Source: Perognathus longimembris pacificus
Lineage: Eukaryota; Chordata; Mammalia; Rodentia; Heteromyidae
NCBI RefSeq assembly: GCF_023159225.1
Contig: NC_063168.1
Location: forward strand, 43,286,562 to 43,350,561
DNA length: 64,000 nt
Reading direction: 5' to 3'
The position numbers were made by a program, and so were the translations under genes. The notes beneath the pieces are model-generated. The model did not search any database, had not been told where the DNA came from, and saw only the letters and a list, made by a program, of their open reading frames with translations. Below, in pieces: positions 1 to 12,819 of the stretch (positions are counted from its first letter, which is position 1; each line of letters begins with the position of its first letter).

Positions 1-577
1 CTTATCTAATTAAATAGTTTGCATTTTAACATTCATTCAGCACAGATAGAAAGGGCAAATTTTAAATATATATGTTTTCATATCAATGTCTGGAATTATA
101 ATTGGTATTAAAAAGCTGTAAAACATCTTAAGTCATGTAATACACTGATGTATTTAGAAACTCATTTTGTTTTAGTCTCTTTTGAGGCATAGGATAATTG
201 CCTTTGTCATATTTTTCCCAACTTCAGTTTTCTAAATAATATAATTGTCAATGAATTGTCAAAATAAGGTCAAGCAGAAAAAGATACTGTTACATATGTG
301 CTTACTAGATACAACTGATGTTTAGTCAGGGAAGGCTTTTATAGCCCATATGAACGAGTTCAATTTCTTTTTTTATGAATAAATACTACTTTTATTTCAC
401 TGAGTTCAATTTCATATACTTAAATATGTGGAACAATTCTGCCTTAGAGGTGCTGGAATGAAGCTTAAGATACCTGTTTCAATAAATAAGCTCTTGGGTG
501 ACAGATGCTCCTTACAGCTTTGAAGATCAGTTTAAAAGAACTGGAAACTATAGCATTAATTAAAAAATGAACCATGA

Positions 578-783
578 GGGCTGGGGATATAGCCTAGTGG
601 CAAGAGTGCCTGCCTCGGATACACGAGGCCCTAGGTTCGATTTCCCAGCCCACATATACAGAAAACGGCCAGAAGCGGCGCTGTGGCTCAAGTGGCAGAG
701 TGCTAGCCTTGAGCGGGAAGAAGCCAGGGACAGTGCTCAGGCCCTGAGTCCAAGGCCCAGGAATGGCCAAAAAAAAAAAAAAA
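578..783 (+). mobile_element. IDL-Geo type dimeric SINE
   Basis: A full-length copy with a tRNA-like left half (ctggggatatagcctagtgg, then ggttcgatttcc as B box) and the Geo-like right half (gccagaagcggcgctgtggc to ccaaggcccaggaatggcc). It ends in an A-tail of about 20 bases. A 16-base target-site duplication, aaaaaatgaaccatga, flanks it at 562-577 and 784-799. The good duplication and low divergence suggest a recent insertion. The open frames that cross it are artefacts. Confidence 0.9.
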
Positions 784-799
784 AAAAAATGAACCATGA

Positions 800-3060
800 A
801 GTACCTCAGTTTTCTGTATACTGTCTCCCCATTAGCCAACCAGCACAAGGAACTTTGCAAATGTACAGTTGTTCCCCATAATCCCGTTTGGATCTTCTGA
901 GGTTGCAGGTGCCTATGACCAACTACTGCCCCCAAATATTAGAGACTGCCAGAAATAAATAATTCACTGATTTTTGTTTCACATAATCTGAGAAGCTTGG
1001 TTCACCATGCTAGTGTGCCCACCTAAAACAGGCACCATTCCTTTCCCCTGCACAATACCTACAAGCTTCTCATCCTAGACTCCCTGATGAGGAACCAAAT
1101 AGTACTCAACTAACTAATGGTTTAATCAAATACTTGCCAAAAGTTGCAAGTATAATGATGTACAGTAGGAACCAATGCAAAAAGATATATAAGGATTGAT
1201 TAAGGATATCCATGAGACAATGTTGTAAGAAGAAAATAGTAATAGTATTTGAGGTGCAGCACTGTCTCAAATTCATGGCATCCACTGGGGAATTTGGGAT
1301 CTGTTTTTCTTGGACAGGCTAAGGATTAATATACTAATTTATTTGCAGATTGAAGAGCTTGAAGATAGGGTTGTGAAAAATATTCAAGTCCTTAGAAAGC
1401 AGTGATGCTTTACAGCTTTCATATCTGAGTGCTCCATCTGGAAAACCTGTTAATGACCTATTCATGAATATGAAGGGAGTTGATATAATAGTGAAAGTCA
1501 GTCTCCTCTTGCCATCATCTTAACTTTCATATCTAATTTGCAAAAAGTTTTATTGTTTACAGTACTGATTTTCAGGTGTAATATCTTCTCTTCTTTCTTT
1601 TAATTGCCCTCTTTGGTAACTCGGACTATTTATGATTACTACTAATTGTAGCTACAACTGAGACACAATGATCTTTGAGGAAGATACTGTATCAAGGAAC
1701 TAAGCTTAGTTCTAGTAGGTTCTTGGATTCTATGCACAAGGCACATTCACGCATGTTTTCCTACTACCAATTATGCTTAAAGAAAAAAAGTACTATCATT
1801 AAAAAAATAATAATGTACAGTTGCTCCTTTCCCTAAGACTCGGCTTAAAATGCAATGAATGTCTCCCTGTCTGTGGACTGTCCAAAAGGCATCAATTCCA
1901 AGACATCCCAGCAGGGGGCAGGATGGCCTAGGAAATTTGGTTTTGTTTGCTGTCTATGTTTTCAAGGGAATTTTTTTCTTTACCATTTGATTGAGTTAAA
2001 ACAACAACAAAACAAATGTAGCATTTCCACTAATTCCTTATTCATATTGATTATATTAGAAGTTGATATTCATTACTGGAAACAATTCATTATATTTTAT
2101 TACTTAAGTGTATTTTTACATTTAATGTAAATCAAAGAAGCTTTGGAGAAAGAAAATAAAGTCTGATATAGCAAATTCATCCCTCAGAAAAGTTTTCCTT
2201 GTATCTATACTTCTTTTTCTTCTTTTAATTAACAACCATAAAAAGCTAAGGAAAAGAAATCAAAGGCCTTTTGACTTTGATTCCTTGATACCTGTAGCAA
2301 ATGCTGTCAGCTTCTTTCTTCCTGGCACAAATTAATTTTATTGTCAAACAGAAAAATGAATAAAAGAAGATAAGCACTTGGAAGATTGTAGTTCCTCTGT
2401 GTTGCTATTTTCTCACATTCAATGGTAGAGAAACAGGTCCCAACTTGAGCAGTTTCCACACTTCAGTGCACTTTACTGTCATTCTGTGCCCCTGACCTGG
2501 CCCCGGAGCAGCTGGGGTAGAAACCTTCCTGGGATTAGATTACTTGAGCTGGGGCCTCCAGGAAGTGACAAGGCCATGTTTGTTTTACAGGATCATGACC
2601 AACCATCCCACCACTTGAATATAATGATGTGTTGAGATATTGTCAAATTCATGCTGATTCTGTTTCAAGTTGTTTTTAAATAACACATTTTTCTTGGTAA
2701 GGAATTGAAATAGCACCTATAGGCTCCTGTGGCTTCTCACTTCCCAAAGACAATCCAGTTATAGAAGGAGTGCCCCAGCTGTTCCTATGCCTTTGCCTTC
2801 CTTTGGCCATTATATAGAAGCAGTTAAGACTTATCACATATTGATCAATATTCATAGCACTCATAATCAGACATGTTGGTTAACAACCTTTTGTATACCT
2901 ACTTAAATAAAAATTTAAAAGTAAAATTAAAAAAATAGATACCACAAAGGGGCCCAGCTGCTCCAGTGTCCTACATTTCCCTCAGGGGTGGCCCTGAGTC
3001 ATTTGTGGAAGGATATGAAACCATCACATTTTCTGAGCTGGATGGAATCAGTAAAGACAT
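800..3060. other. Unique AT-rich intron, nothing recognised
   Basis: No coding exon, RNA gene or repeat family was recognised between the first SINE and the TA tract. The longest open frame (1855-2130) has no recognisable features. Confidence 0.5.
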
Positions 3061-3073
3061 ATAAAATCTAGCA

Positions 3074-3091
3074 TATGTGTATATATATATG

Positions 3092-3134
<43 letters not shown>
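3074..3134. repeat. TA/TATG microsatellite
   Basis: Alternating TA with TATG and TACA interruptions, ending in a pure TA run of about 30 bases. Confidence 0.9.
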
Positions 3135-3137
<3 letters not shown>

Positions 3138-3648
3138 CATCTCCAGATAAGCACCTCTCCCTTCTCACTCATGAAGGGGTCATAACCTTAATTGTTATAC
3201 CATTAGCAAAAGGGTACATGTCTAGTTCTAAGCAGAACCTTATGTCCTGACTCCTAGGACTGATTCTTCTTAGTTGTAATTTTTTTCAATCCCCTCTTAA
3301 TACAGGTATTTGATTCAAACACATACATTAAGACTAATTTCTTTAGTATGTCTTTCCATATAAAAATATAGGTTTTAAAAATGTGCTTCCCATTTTAGCA
3401 GCATAAACCCATTAGTTGAAAGTATTTTCCAGATGTGATATGTTACACAAATCTGGAGGACTTAGGTAAACCACTTGGTATCAGATGAGAGGACAATGTG
3501 ATGGCAAGACCAAATGTACAGGCAAATAATTATGAGAGAAAAATTAAAATTGAGTTTTCTGAGAAGCAGGACAGAATGATAATATTTCCATCTTAGAGGG
3601 AGCACCAATCAGGTGCAGTTCTCAAGACCCATTGAATTATCTTTTGAG

Positions 3649-3888
3649 GTAATTACATGGCAAGGAATATGACCAGGGATGTCCTATACAGCATGAATTC
3701 AAGTGGTATGTATGTATGTATGTATATGTGTATATATACACATATATATATATGACATCCTTGCTGTATGTAATCAGGGATGTCTTATACAGCATGAATT
3801 AAAGTGGTATGTATGTATGTATGTATGTATGTATGTGACATCCTTGCTGTATAAGACATCCCTGATTACATCCTTGCCATGTAATTCC
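3649..3888. repeat. Inverted repeat with internal direct duplication and TATG tracts
   Basis: The left arm (3649-3693: ggtaattacatggcaaggaa to gatgtcctatacagca) is the near complement of the right arm (3845-3888: tgctgtataagacatccctg to gccatgtaattcc). Between them a unit with 'cagcatgaattaaagtggta' and a TATG/TA tract is repeated (from 3673 and from 3775). The result is a potential long hairpin. Confidence 0.8.
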
Positions 3889-3923
3889 ATGAAAACATGC
3901 ATACACACCTACATAGATGTATG

Positions 3924-3954
3924 CACACACACACACACGCACACACACACACAC
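3924..3954. repeat. CA microsatellite
   Basis: Fifteen or so CA units with one CG interruption, 35 bases after the inverted repeat. Confidence 0.9.
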
Positions 3955-3959
3955 ATATG

Positions 3960-6900
3960 CTTGCAAAATCCCCTTTGAGAATCAACTGCAGAATCATTAT
4001 CTGTATACTTGCATGCAGTCATATCTTTCATGTTTCTGCCAAATTTTATAAAACATAGATTTTATAAAACAGTACTCTTTTCTTTGCCCAAAGTATACTG
4101 TTTAAAGTTTCAGAATTCAGGTTTGACATGTATGTTCTTGATAAATGTATAGTCTTAGATGAGAGGCTTGCTTGTCTGCACTGACAAAGTGGTTAAAGTA
4201 TTCCAATTCCATTAGTCTAGTGGACGTTTTTAATGACCTCCTATCTGGAAAACTTTCTTGTCTAGTGTCCTTGTGGTTTTACTAATGAAAATCTTATCTT
4301 GCTGTCCAGGCCTTGAAATCCTCTGTCTTTATTTATTTAAGCTTTACCAATGCTCTTTTACTGTGTTCATCACAATGAGAAATCTGAGTGTGTTAAAATA
4401 TGTCTATAATTTGTTGTAGTTAGGGAAGTAATAGAGTTACAGAAGTTGGGGTGGAGTGGGGATCCTCCCCAAATAGCATTATTTCTTCTTCTGAGGTTCT
4501 ATGTAGCTTTTATGTTAAAAGAGATAGAAAGCACATGAATAAATAACTGTGATTTTTTCTTCTAGTCTGTTCTACTATGTTTTCATTTCTATAACTTGGA
4601 AGAACTTATATATGATTGAAATATAGAAAATATGTCAAAATATGGAAGAACTACCTGGCTATAAATCTGGCTTCACTTCTGTTTTATGCCAGCCAATATG
4701 TTGTGCATGCACAGAATATAGAGTTGAAGAAAGCAACAAGCTGTGGCAAATACCATTGTCTATCTAACCCAGGCCCTTCCTTGGGTGCAGGAACCTTGCC
4801 TGAGGTTCATGCCCTCTGTGAATGTCTTTTCACCTCAGTAATCTCGGTCTTTTCTTAGACACTCATTCACAAGTCTCATTCACCTTTTAATTTGAATGAA
4901 AGGCTGATTCTGATTATATTTCACCATCAAAAATTTTAAGAAAATATTAGTGATATTTTTGTCCACATTTCTATTGTTTTTAACCACTGCTCAGGTTTGA
5001 GTAGTATAAGTTTGGGATGAATAGAAAGTTTCTCAAGAACACAGAATAGAGGCCAGTATGGGCACCATGGCTTCTCCTTGACAGCATGTGAGCCTGGGGA
5101 GACAAATGGATGGCCCAGCTGTGGAAGTGTTGGGCTCTAGGCACAGTGTACCTGTAGATTAGATTATTTTGTTCAGGAACAAAGGTATCTATATTCCCTT
5201 CTAGAAACTTTTCCAAGAGAAGGGAACATGGAACTGAATGAAACATGCCCACCTTTTCACTGTACTTTATCCAATTGTAGTCATCAAAAGCATAGAGAGA
5301 ATCTAAGAAAGAAAAAATGTATTTTCCTTCCCATGTCCTACTGGACAGCCTTATCTGAAGAATTTCAAATTATCAACTGAGAAATTGGAAAGTAAATGAC
5401 AGTAAAATAAGCAAATTAGCAGAGTAAATCAGCAAATAACCAATTTTCACATGACATGTAGCTATGCTTAATCACGAAAAGTATGTCCTTTCACTCCACA
5501 TTCTCTGCTAATCCGATTCTATGAAAGATTTAGAACTAGGCTTTCTCTCTCCACGAAGTCATAAGAACTAATCTTTTTTTTAATGACTAAGGTTTTCAAA
5601 GAACTCAACTTTTTAAAAATCTAGTCGTAAAACATAAAAACAGGGAGTAGAAAAATCAAGCATAATCTCTGTTTGAGTTTTGCTTTTCATGATCCATTAT
5701 GGCCTCAAACCAGTCCTGAAAATAGTCATGCATATATTTTTCCAGACACGTTGTAATTTACTCCCACTGAGTAAAACAGAAATGTTAGTTCATGCATGTG
5801 CCTGTACACCTACTCTCCCACCTCCTCCCATTGACAGAGGGAAGAAATAATGGCTGACTAAACCCCAGGGGATCTCTGAGCTCTAGCATTAGGCTGAGAA
5901 CTATTGCTACAGTGGCAATCCAGTTGTAATGGAGCTCTAGAAATTCCAGTAGCAAAACCCAGAGGAAGCCACCTGTTTAGAGAACAATTTCGTTTCTGAA
6001 CCAGCTGAGTTGTAAGTAAATCCTGACAGGGACAGAGCTCATTATTCACAGTGAATTGTTCCTTGGACCTGTTATATAGGAAAGATGGCTGTATACATAT
6101 TAATCATTACAAATGCCCTTCCTAGTCAGTCTATACTGTTAAAGTATGTACATTTTCCAAAACATACATGCTTGCCTGAGTTGTCCTAGGTATGCTACAG
6201 AGGAATACACATATGCATGTTTTCCACCAGGTATTTTTTTTCTTTCCTATTGCCTAAAATAAGAAGCGTATTGGTTCTATTTTCTTTCTTGTTTATTTAA
6301 ACAAGATTCCAGTGTTTCAGTGATATTCTGTTCAATTAGTGTACTCTTTTCAGTTACCTGACTTCACCAAATGTACTTTTTCAAGAGAAGTAATCAAACA
6401 AGGAATACAATAGCCTTTAAAATCTTAGAATGTTGTTTGAATCTATGAAAAAGATGACCTTGCTAGTGGTTTGAAATAATGCATGTTTACTCAACAATTC
6501 TGCATGTTCTGGGAGTTCATGGAGGAAACATAGCCCATAAATCAGAAGTAACATAAAAGTTTATGAACCTGAGAAATATCAGAACTTCTTGTTACGTAGT
6601 CACTAAAACCTGCTTGTGTGTAAATCAATATTTAAACTGAAGTTGACAGTAATGATTTTCCCAACATTATTCCCTTCCCTTGTTAAAAAGTTTGTATTTT
6701 CACATAATTTTCAGGATGATGGTACATTGTCCAGATGTGTAAATCTGTCTTTAGGAGCATTGTAGATTTCATTTTATTTGCAACTTTATTACATGTGATG
6801 GCCAATTGATTAACTACAAAAGAAAGGAGATTTTTTGAATAATTTTATTCATAAATATGTTGGTACTCTATCATAGTATAGAATTGGATCAATAACTAAT

Positions 6901-8005
6901 ACTGGTAAAGTAAGAAATGCCATTCTAAAAGATAATACAAATCATTTATCTCCACCATTCTGAATGCAAATGGTTTCCTTCCAGCCAAAAAGCTACTGAG
7001 TGTACAAGTATCTATGTAGTCTTTGTTTGACATTTTTGACAATGTCAGATCTACAGAAGCTTTGTCCTGCTCAAGAATTCCCAGTAAATTTCTCTGCCCA
7101 GCTTAGTAACTCAGGATGGTGCAGATTTGTGGTTGGTATAAAATGAATCCCTGAATGCAAACTACGTATGAGAGGCTATAGTCCATCATAGGCTCTGAGT
7201 AAAAGTCAATGGTTCTTCTTGCCATTTTTCATGTTACTTCCACACAATGACCAGAGAACCTCAGAAAACTGATCTCCTTAGTGAAGATAGATCAGTCAGC
7301 TTTCCATGTCCATCTTAAAAGATACGAGACTGGACAGAAGCGCAATGTCACTGATGGCAATTTTAAGACTCTGTTTCTTATTCTTGTGGTTTCTTTCAAA
7401 GGAACAGAAAGAGACAGAGGGCAGATTCAGTGTCAGTCTGATTTCAGAACTTTTTCTTTGTAATAATAGTGATTTTATATTCATTTTCCATGTAGAAATG
7501 TCTTAGCATTCAGCGTTCATATAATGGTAGGTTGTAAATAGTTCTAATTTAAATATCTATCTTTACACATTGCCAGGTTAAATGGACAGTAATGAAGCTC
7601 ACACAATAGAATTTATGTAAAACAAGTATAGTATCTGAAAGCTACTTCTACTCTGTTAGTACCAGAGAGATACTTGGATAAAATTGAATCTTCCTCCTAC
7701 CTTTTGGCAGTTCAGGCGATCTGCCTGTGTTCATACCCAGGGTGCCATTTGTATTACTCCTGGGTATTGGGCTACAGCCAGTTTTCTTATTAGGTTCCTG
7801 AATTAGAATTCTCAGTAAACTGTATTAAGCACTAGTTTCACGTATGAAAACCCAGTTTTAGTAAGTCAATAATTATCTGACAATCTTCAAATAAGGACGC
7901 TCTGGAGTTCCTCAAGTTGGAAGAGAGGGTTTACATGTTTAGATTATAGAGCTGCTACCACACTAGAATAGGTAAAAACCACACTGAACTTCAACATAAG
8001 CTAGA
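3960..8005. other. Unique AT-rich intron, nothing recognised
   Basis: Short chance frames only (for example 4616-4858 and 4980-5252). No clear splice-bounded exon and no repeat I could name. Confidence 0.5.
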
Positions 8006-8009
8006 GAAA

Positions 8010-8225
8010 GGAAGAGTTCAATTCCTAACTCCACTCTCTTAACACCTTTCTGACAAACTAATAGTTATGTAATTCATTCTCTTTTCTCATCGCTAAAATG
8101 GAAATCCTTGTAACTCATCAGGCTGTCACAATGAATTTAGATGTTATATCCCCTCTCATAGGAGGCTTTTAGCACATTACCTCACACAAATTAAGTTACT
8201 CTGTAAATATTAGTTATTATTTGTT
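8010..8225 (+). repeat. MIR SINE remnant
   Basis: 'ctcatcgctaaaatggaaat', 'gctgtcacaatgaatttaga', 'agcacattacctcacacaaa' and 'gtaaatattagttattattt' follow the order of the MIR 3' half. Ancient mammalian repeat. Confidence 0.55.
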
Positions 8226-8517
8226 TGTGTTACCTGTGATAGTTTCATCATGGTACCATGGGATGGTAATATATTCAATTGAAGGTGGCTGAAGTCATAC
8301 CTTAAGACTACAAAGCATACAAAGGACCTGTTTGATTTTTCTCAGCTCTGAATAAATATGCTTGGAACTATGGTGATATCTGAGTACATGTGAGCAAGAT
8401 AAATAAATGATGCACAGAATGAAAATAACCTTTCTAATTATCTTTTCTCTTTCCAGAAAGAATTTGATGGCCCCTTTTGAAAAATTGCTATTGTTTTTCT
8501 AGTTCCATAGTATATTT

Positions 8518-8744
8518 GAACTTTTTTGTGGGTGCTAGTCCTGCAGCTTGAACTCAGGGCTCAGGCACTGTCCCTGAACCTCTTTTGCTCAAAGCTAGGT
8601 AATGCTCTACCACTTGAGTTTTTTTTTTCCTGAGGAGTTAAAGCATCATGGACTTTTTTGCCCACACTGGCTTTGAACTTCAATCCTCAGCTCTCATCTT
8701 TCTGAGTAACTAGAACTACAGTTATGAGCCACCAGTGCCTGGCT
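8518..8744 (-). mobile_element. Composite SINE: B1-like plus Geo-like
   Basis: On the minus strand this reads a 7SL/B1-like part (agccaggcactggtggctca type, then the ...ctactcag...gctgagga... core) followed by a Geo-like right part (cttgagcaaaagaggttcag). Imperfect duplications ccatagtatattt (8505-8517) and ccataacatattt (8745-8757), 11 of 13 identical, bracket it. This supports insertion as one composite unit. Confidence 0.75.
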
Positions 8745-9334
8745 CCATAACATATTTTGGCACAGCTTTATAAAAGGTAAAATATGAGGAACCATACTGT
8801 GATAATTTTCTGCTACTTTAATCTTGCAGTTTACTTCTTCATTCATGTAGCAGCTATTTCTCATGTGTCAGGTTCCATGACTGAGTGTAGAAAGAAAAAA
8901 TAATACAGTCCTTGACCAACCATAGATGATTGTGGTCCCATGAGACATGATTTCTGTTGGACAAATAATATGAGATATACTATTATGTACACACTATTAT
9001 ATAATAGAATACCTATTAAAAAGAGCTTAGAAGTGAATACAAAGCACTAAATAAAGAGGCTACATAGGAACAATTAGAAAAATCTTTGAACAGAGGACAT
9101 GTGATCATAGACCAGAATGAAATGAGAAAAACTGGTCAAATGGTGAAACCAAACTCAGTAAAATATTTTTAAATGTATCAGAAGTTCTATGTAACTGAAG
9201 GAATACAGACAATAAGGAAAACTTTGGGCAACAAGAGAGGAAGCCATTCTAGACAATCAGAAGGCTCCCAGTGCAGGTCTTTGAGGGGGATTTACATCTT
9301 GCCTCAAGTGTGATGAAAAACCAAGAGAGCACTG

Positions 9335-9572
9335 TTTTGTTTTATTTTCCTATGACCAGGATTTAAACTGAGGGCGTCCTAACTTTCTTGGCTTATTTGA
9401 TCAGCTTGGGTTTTCTACCTCTTGAGCCATATCTCCAGCCTAGCTTTTAACTAGTTATTTGGAGATGGAATCTCACAGACTCTTCTCCCTGGGATGGCAT
9501 CAGTCTACCATCCTCCATACCTTAGCCTTCTGTGTGGCTATAATTATAGCTGTAAGCCACTGGCAAGTGGCT
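9335..9572 (-). mobile_element. Old composite B1-like/Geo-like SINE
   Basis: A diverged copy. The plus strand shows the Geo-like complement ('ctacctcttgagccatatctc') and then the B1-like complement ('taccttagccttctgtgtgg ... ataattatagctgtaagcca'). The ends are approximate. Confidence 0.55.
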
Positions 9573-9599
9573 CTAATGGTAACTTTTGACTATGGAAAC

Positions 9600-11390
9600 A
9601 ACTTTTCTTTAAAGAAAATATGAAAGTCATCACTGTGGATTGATTTTTTGAAAATCAGAAATAGAAAAAAAAAAAAGCCCAGTAGAATGATCTAGTAGGA
9701 GTCTACAAAAGAGATTTAGGTCACTGTGAGGTTTAAGTCAAGAAATATTCAAGATCTAGATTCACTTTTGGAAGCACAACAAATTGCACCGAGAAAATCA
9801 TCAGATGTGTGGAATAAGAGAAAAAATAATGGATAAGGACCAATATTTTCACCTGGAAAATTTAGATTTTAGTGGTGTTGGTTAAGGAAGCCCAGGTTGA
9901 GAATAAAAAAATTAAAACTGCTTTACTGTTTTTAGGGTTTGAGGGGTGTGAATGTTTTTATTTCAGGCTTTTGTTTTGAGAAATCAAATAAAAAAGGTTG
10001 TTTAGACATGTCAGGTAGATGTCCAAGTGGAAAATTCACATCAGTTAACTGGCTAGGTAAATGAGAATATCAAGGCAAAGGTGGGACTAAAAGTTCAGAC
10101 CTAAGAACTATTGCATATAGGTTGATTAAAAATCAGTCACAGATAAAATTATCCAGAAAGGAAGTTTTGATGGAGGAAAAGCTGAGTATCCTATTATTTG
10201 GAGGTCACAGAAGAACACAATCTAGCAAAGGAGCTGGAAAATACATAGTTGGCAAGGTAGGAAAAATAGAACTTGTAGGTAACACCTTGGGGGGGAGGGG
10301 AAAATAAAGTGTTCCAGTCAAAAGAATAATCTGTTGTGTCAAATACTTTATTTATAGCAGTAGAGAAACAATTTTCAATTGCAAAACCCAGGAAATGGCA
10401 GTGTGCAAGACAACAAAATGAATTATCTCATGAAAAGACACCTGTTGCTTTTTAAGTGTCTTGGGTTGATTTGCTACCTCTATTTGTCTAGCATAATTCT
10501 CTTCCCTATTTTCTGCTTTCCCTGGGAATTATATTTGTCAGCAGCAAGTGAACTGCAACTTTGCCAGATTCCTGTGTAGCTATAAAGGCGTGAAGAAATA
10601 GTAGATGGATGAAGTCTAGGATTTTTCTTTTTCTTTCTTTTTTTTTTTTTTTTTTTTTTGCAAATCTATCTATTCCTCTTAAAAGAATACTTGCACATAG
10701 CAAACCTCAGAGAATGAAAATATTAAGAGAATATAGTTGTTACAGTTGATGTGAAAAACAGTCTACTATTTATCTCACATTTTCACGACATCCAAGAGTA
10801 CAAAGATATGACTAACTTTGAAAGAGTTAATTTGATTTACTTTCCTCGTTTTCCATAATCTCTGCATATCTTTTTTGATAGGTTATTTTTGTATTTAAAT
10901 TAGGAAATTCTTGTTTTTTCCAATTTGGAAACCAGTACTTTATCGTCTCATTCTTCTCCCTGCCATATTTCATTGAGCTTCTACTAGAAGTAGAAATAGA
11001 CACACATTCCATTGGGCAAATAAATTAATGACAGGTCAGGTACCATTGGATATTTAACTTTGTCTAAAGACTTTTTTTCAGCTCTTGCAATAAATGACAG
11101 TTAAATATGGAAAGTAGTAGTATTTCCAAGAAGAAATTTATCCAGTGTGAATATATTTGAACTGTTCTGGTAGAGAAAGAGCTCTCATGTTACAAAATAA
11201 TAGCATCCAGACCAGAAAATAAATAAAATACCCTGTCTCTTGGGCTAGCACCTGTTGATTTGACCATGCCTTTGATTTATTTGCTGTGCCTGGCTTATTT
11301 ATCAATGTTCTCTCAGTATTTCTTTGCCAGGAAGATTGCTATGTCTTTTAATTTTCAAAGAAATGGAGATCTTAAGTAAAAATCAACTTT
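9600..11390. other. Intron with a poly-T run only
   Basis: Apart from a T-run at 10631-10660 and a G-run near 10291 nothing stands out. Confidence 0.45.
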
Positions 11391-11426
11391 TTTTCCTTTT
11401 CTTTTTTTTTCCTTTTTCTTTTTTTC

Positions 11427-11615
11427 CAGTCCTGGGGCTTGAACTCGGGGCCTGAGCACTGTCCCTGGCTTATTTTTGCTCAAAACTAGTACTCTACCAC
11501 TTGAGCCAGAGTGCTACTTCTGGCTTTTTTCTGTATATGTGGTGCTGAAGAATCGAACCCAGGGCCTCATGCATGCTAGGCAAGCACTCTACAATTAGGC
11601 CACATTTCTAGCCCC
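11427..11615 (-). mobile_element. IDL-Geo type SINE
   Basis: The reverse complement of the dimeric SINE: 'ccagtcctggggcttgaact' (Geo end) through 'gaatcgaacccagggcctca' (B box complement) to 'ggccacatttctagcccc'. It is preceded by a T/C-rich stretch that represents the degenerate A-tail. More diverged than the copies at 23 and 30 kb. Confidence 0.85.
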
Positions 11616-11964
11616 TGGACTTCTTTTTAAAAACACTGTTCATTTTTGCTTTTAATACACTTCTTTGGCCAAGTGACTCTGTTTACAGTCCTGATCTTGG
11701 TGACAGACTCATGTCTAGAACCTCTTCTCCATTTGTGTTTTAGTTGTTCCCATGTGTTTATTTATGTACATGTGTATTTACCAAGCACTGAAAAAGAGTA
11801 ATATAAAGATTATAATTCTCAATTTATTCAGCATTACTTCATCCTGAATCTCTTTTATTTATCCTAAGATTCGAATTATATTATTACAAGAATCTATTCT
11901 AAAAATCATACTGACTTATCATGTGCAATATTTAGATATCTGGATTTTTTAAATCATTTTTTAA

Positions 11965-12053
11965 GCTGAGGATATAGGTCTGTGGTAAAATGTTTACCAA
12001 GCATGCTCAAATCCCTGATTTTGATCCCCAGCACAAGGAAAACAAACAAAAAA
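11965..12053 (+). mobile_element. ID-like (tRNA-derived) monomeric SINE
   Basis: 'gctgaggatataggtctgtggtaaaa...ttgatccccagcacaagg' followed by an A/C-rich tail. It resembles a single ID element without the Geo half and is clearly diverged. Confidence 0.65.
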
Positions 12054-12659
12054 TTGCTTTGCTTATTACAGTCTAGCTTTCTCATGGCTTACATGCATTG
12101 GCATTTGCATCCTCTTTCCTCACCTAGTAATTTCCTAGAGGGGAAAAAATAAGTTGAGTAAAATGCATCTGTCAGCAATTTGGGGTCTAGTAGTTGGTTT
12201 GTCCATGTGCCATTAAAGAAGAAATGGCTTGCAGCTAGATAAGTAAATGTAGTACCTTAAAGCAGGATTAGGTGTCACTTTTATACTTTGGGTTGGATTC
12301 TTTTTGATAGGCTCTTTTTTTTGTGGGCCAGATCATAGTTTGATTTCTGCACAGAACAAGAAAAGCAATTTTGGTTCAAGTGAGGCAAATGTCTTATTTT
12401 TGTTTTACTGTGTTGAGATAGGTAAGGTCATAGAGCTGCCCCAACTAAATATCTGTTGTTTTGGCACAGTATTATGGAATAGTCCACACTGAGATAGAAG
12501 GATAGCAGGAGCTCATTGTACAATAAGATAAAATTACATTGAAATCTACTCCAGGAGATTAGCAGTCACTGATGGTTAGTTGCTAAGGACAGAAAAACCA
12601 TGTGGGAGGGTCATGTATAACTTATGACCTCAAAGTGGAAAGACTCTTTATTTTTTATT

Positions 12660-12812
12660 TTGCATTTTTATTTTGTCAGTCCTGAGATTTCAACTCAAGG
12701 CCTGTGTGCTGTCCTGAGCTATTTGGCATAATGCTAGGGCTTTATCCTACTTTGAGCCACAAAGACATTTCCAGTTTTCTGATGGTTAGTTGGAGATAAG
12801 AGTCTCATGGAT
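12660..12812 (-). mobile_element. Fragment of Geo-like/B1-like SINE
   Basis: The plus strand shows 'gtcagtcctgagatttcaac', then 'ctttgagccacaaagac' and 'ttggagataagagtctcatg', the complement of the Geo-like and middle parts. The B1 end appears to be missing. Confidence 0.5.
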
Positions 12813-12819
12813 TTAGTTA

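Noticed and set aside
567..935. Frames of about 100 codons near 0.6-0.9 kb
   Set aside because: They read the IDL-Geo SINE and its A-tail, including a poly-Lys or poly-Phe run.
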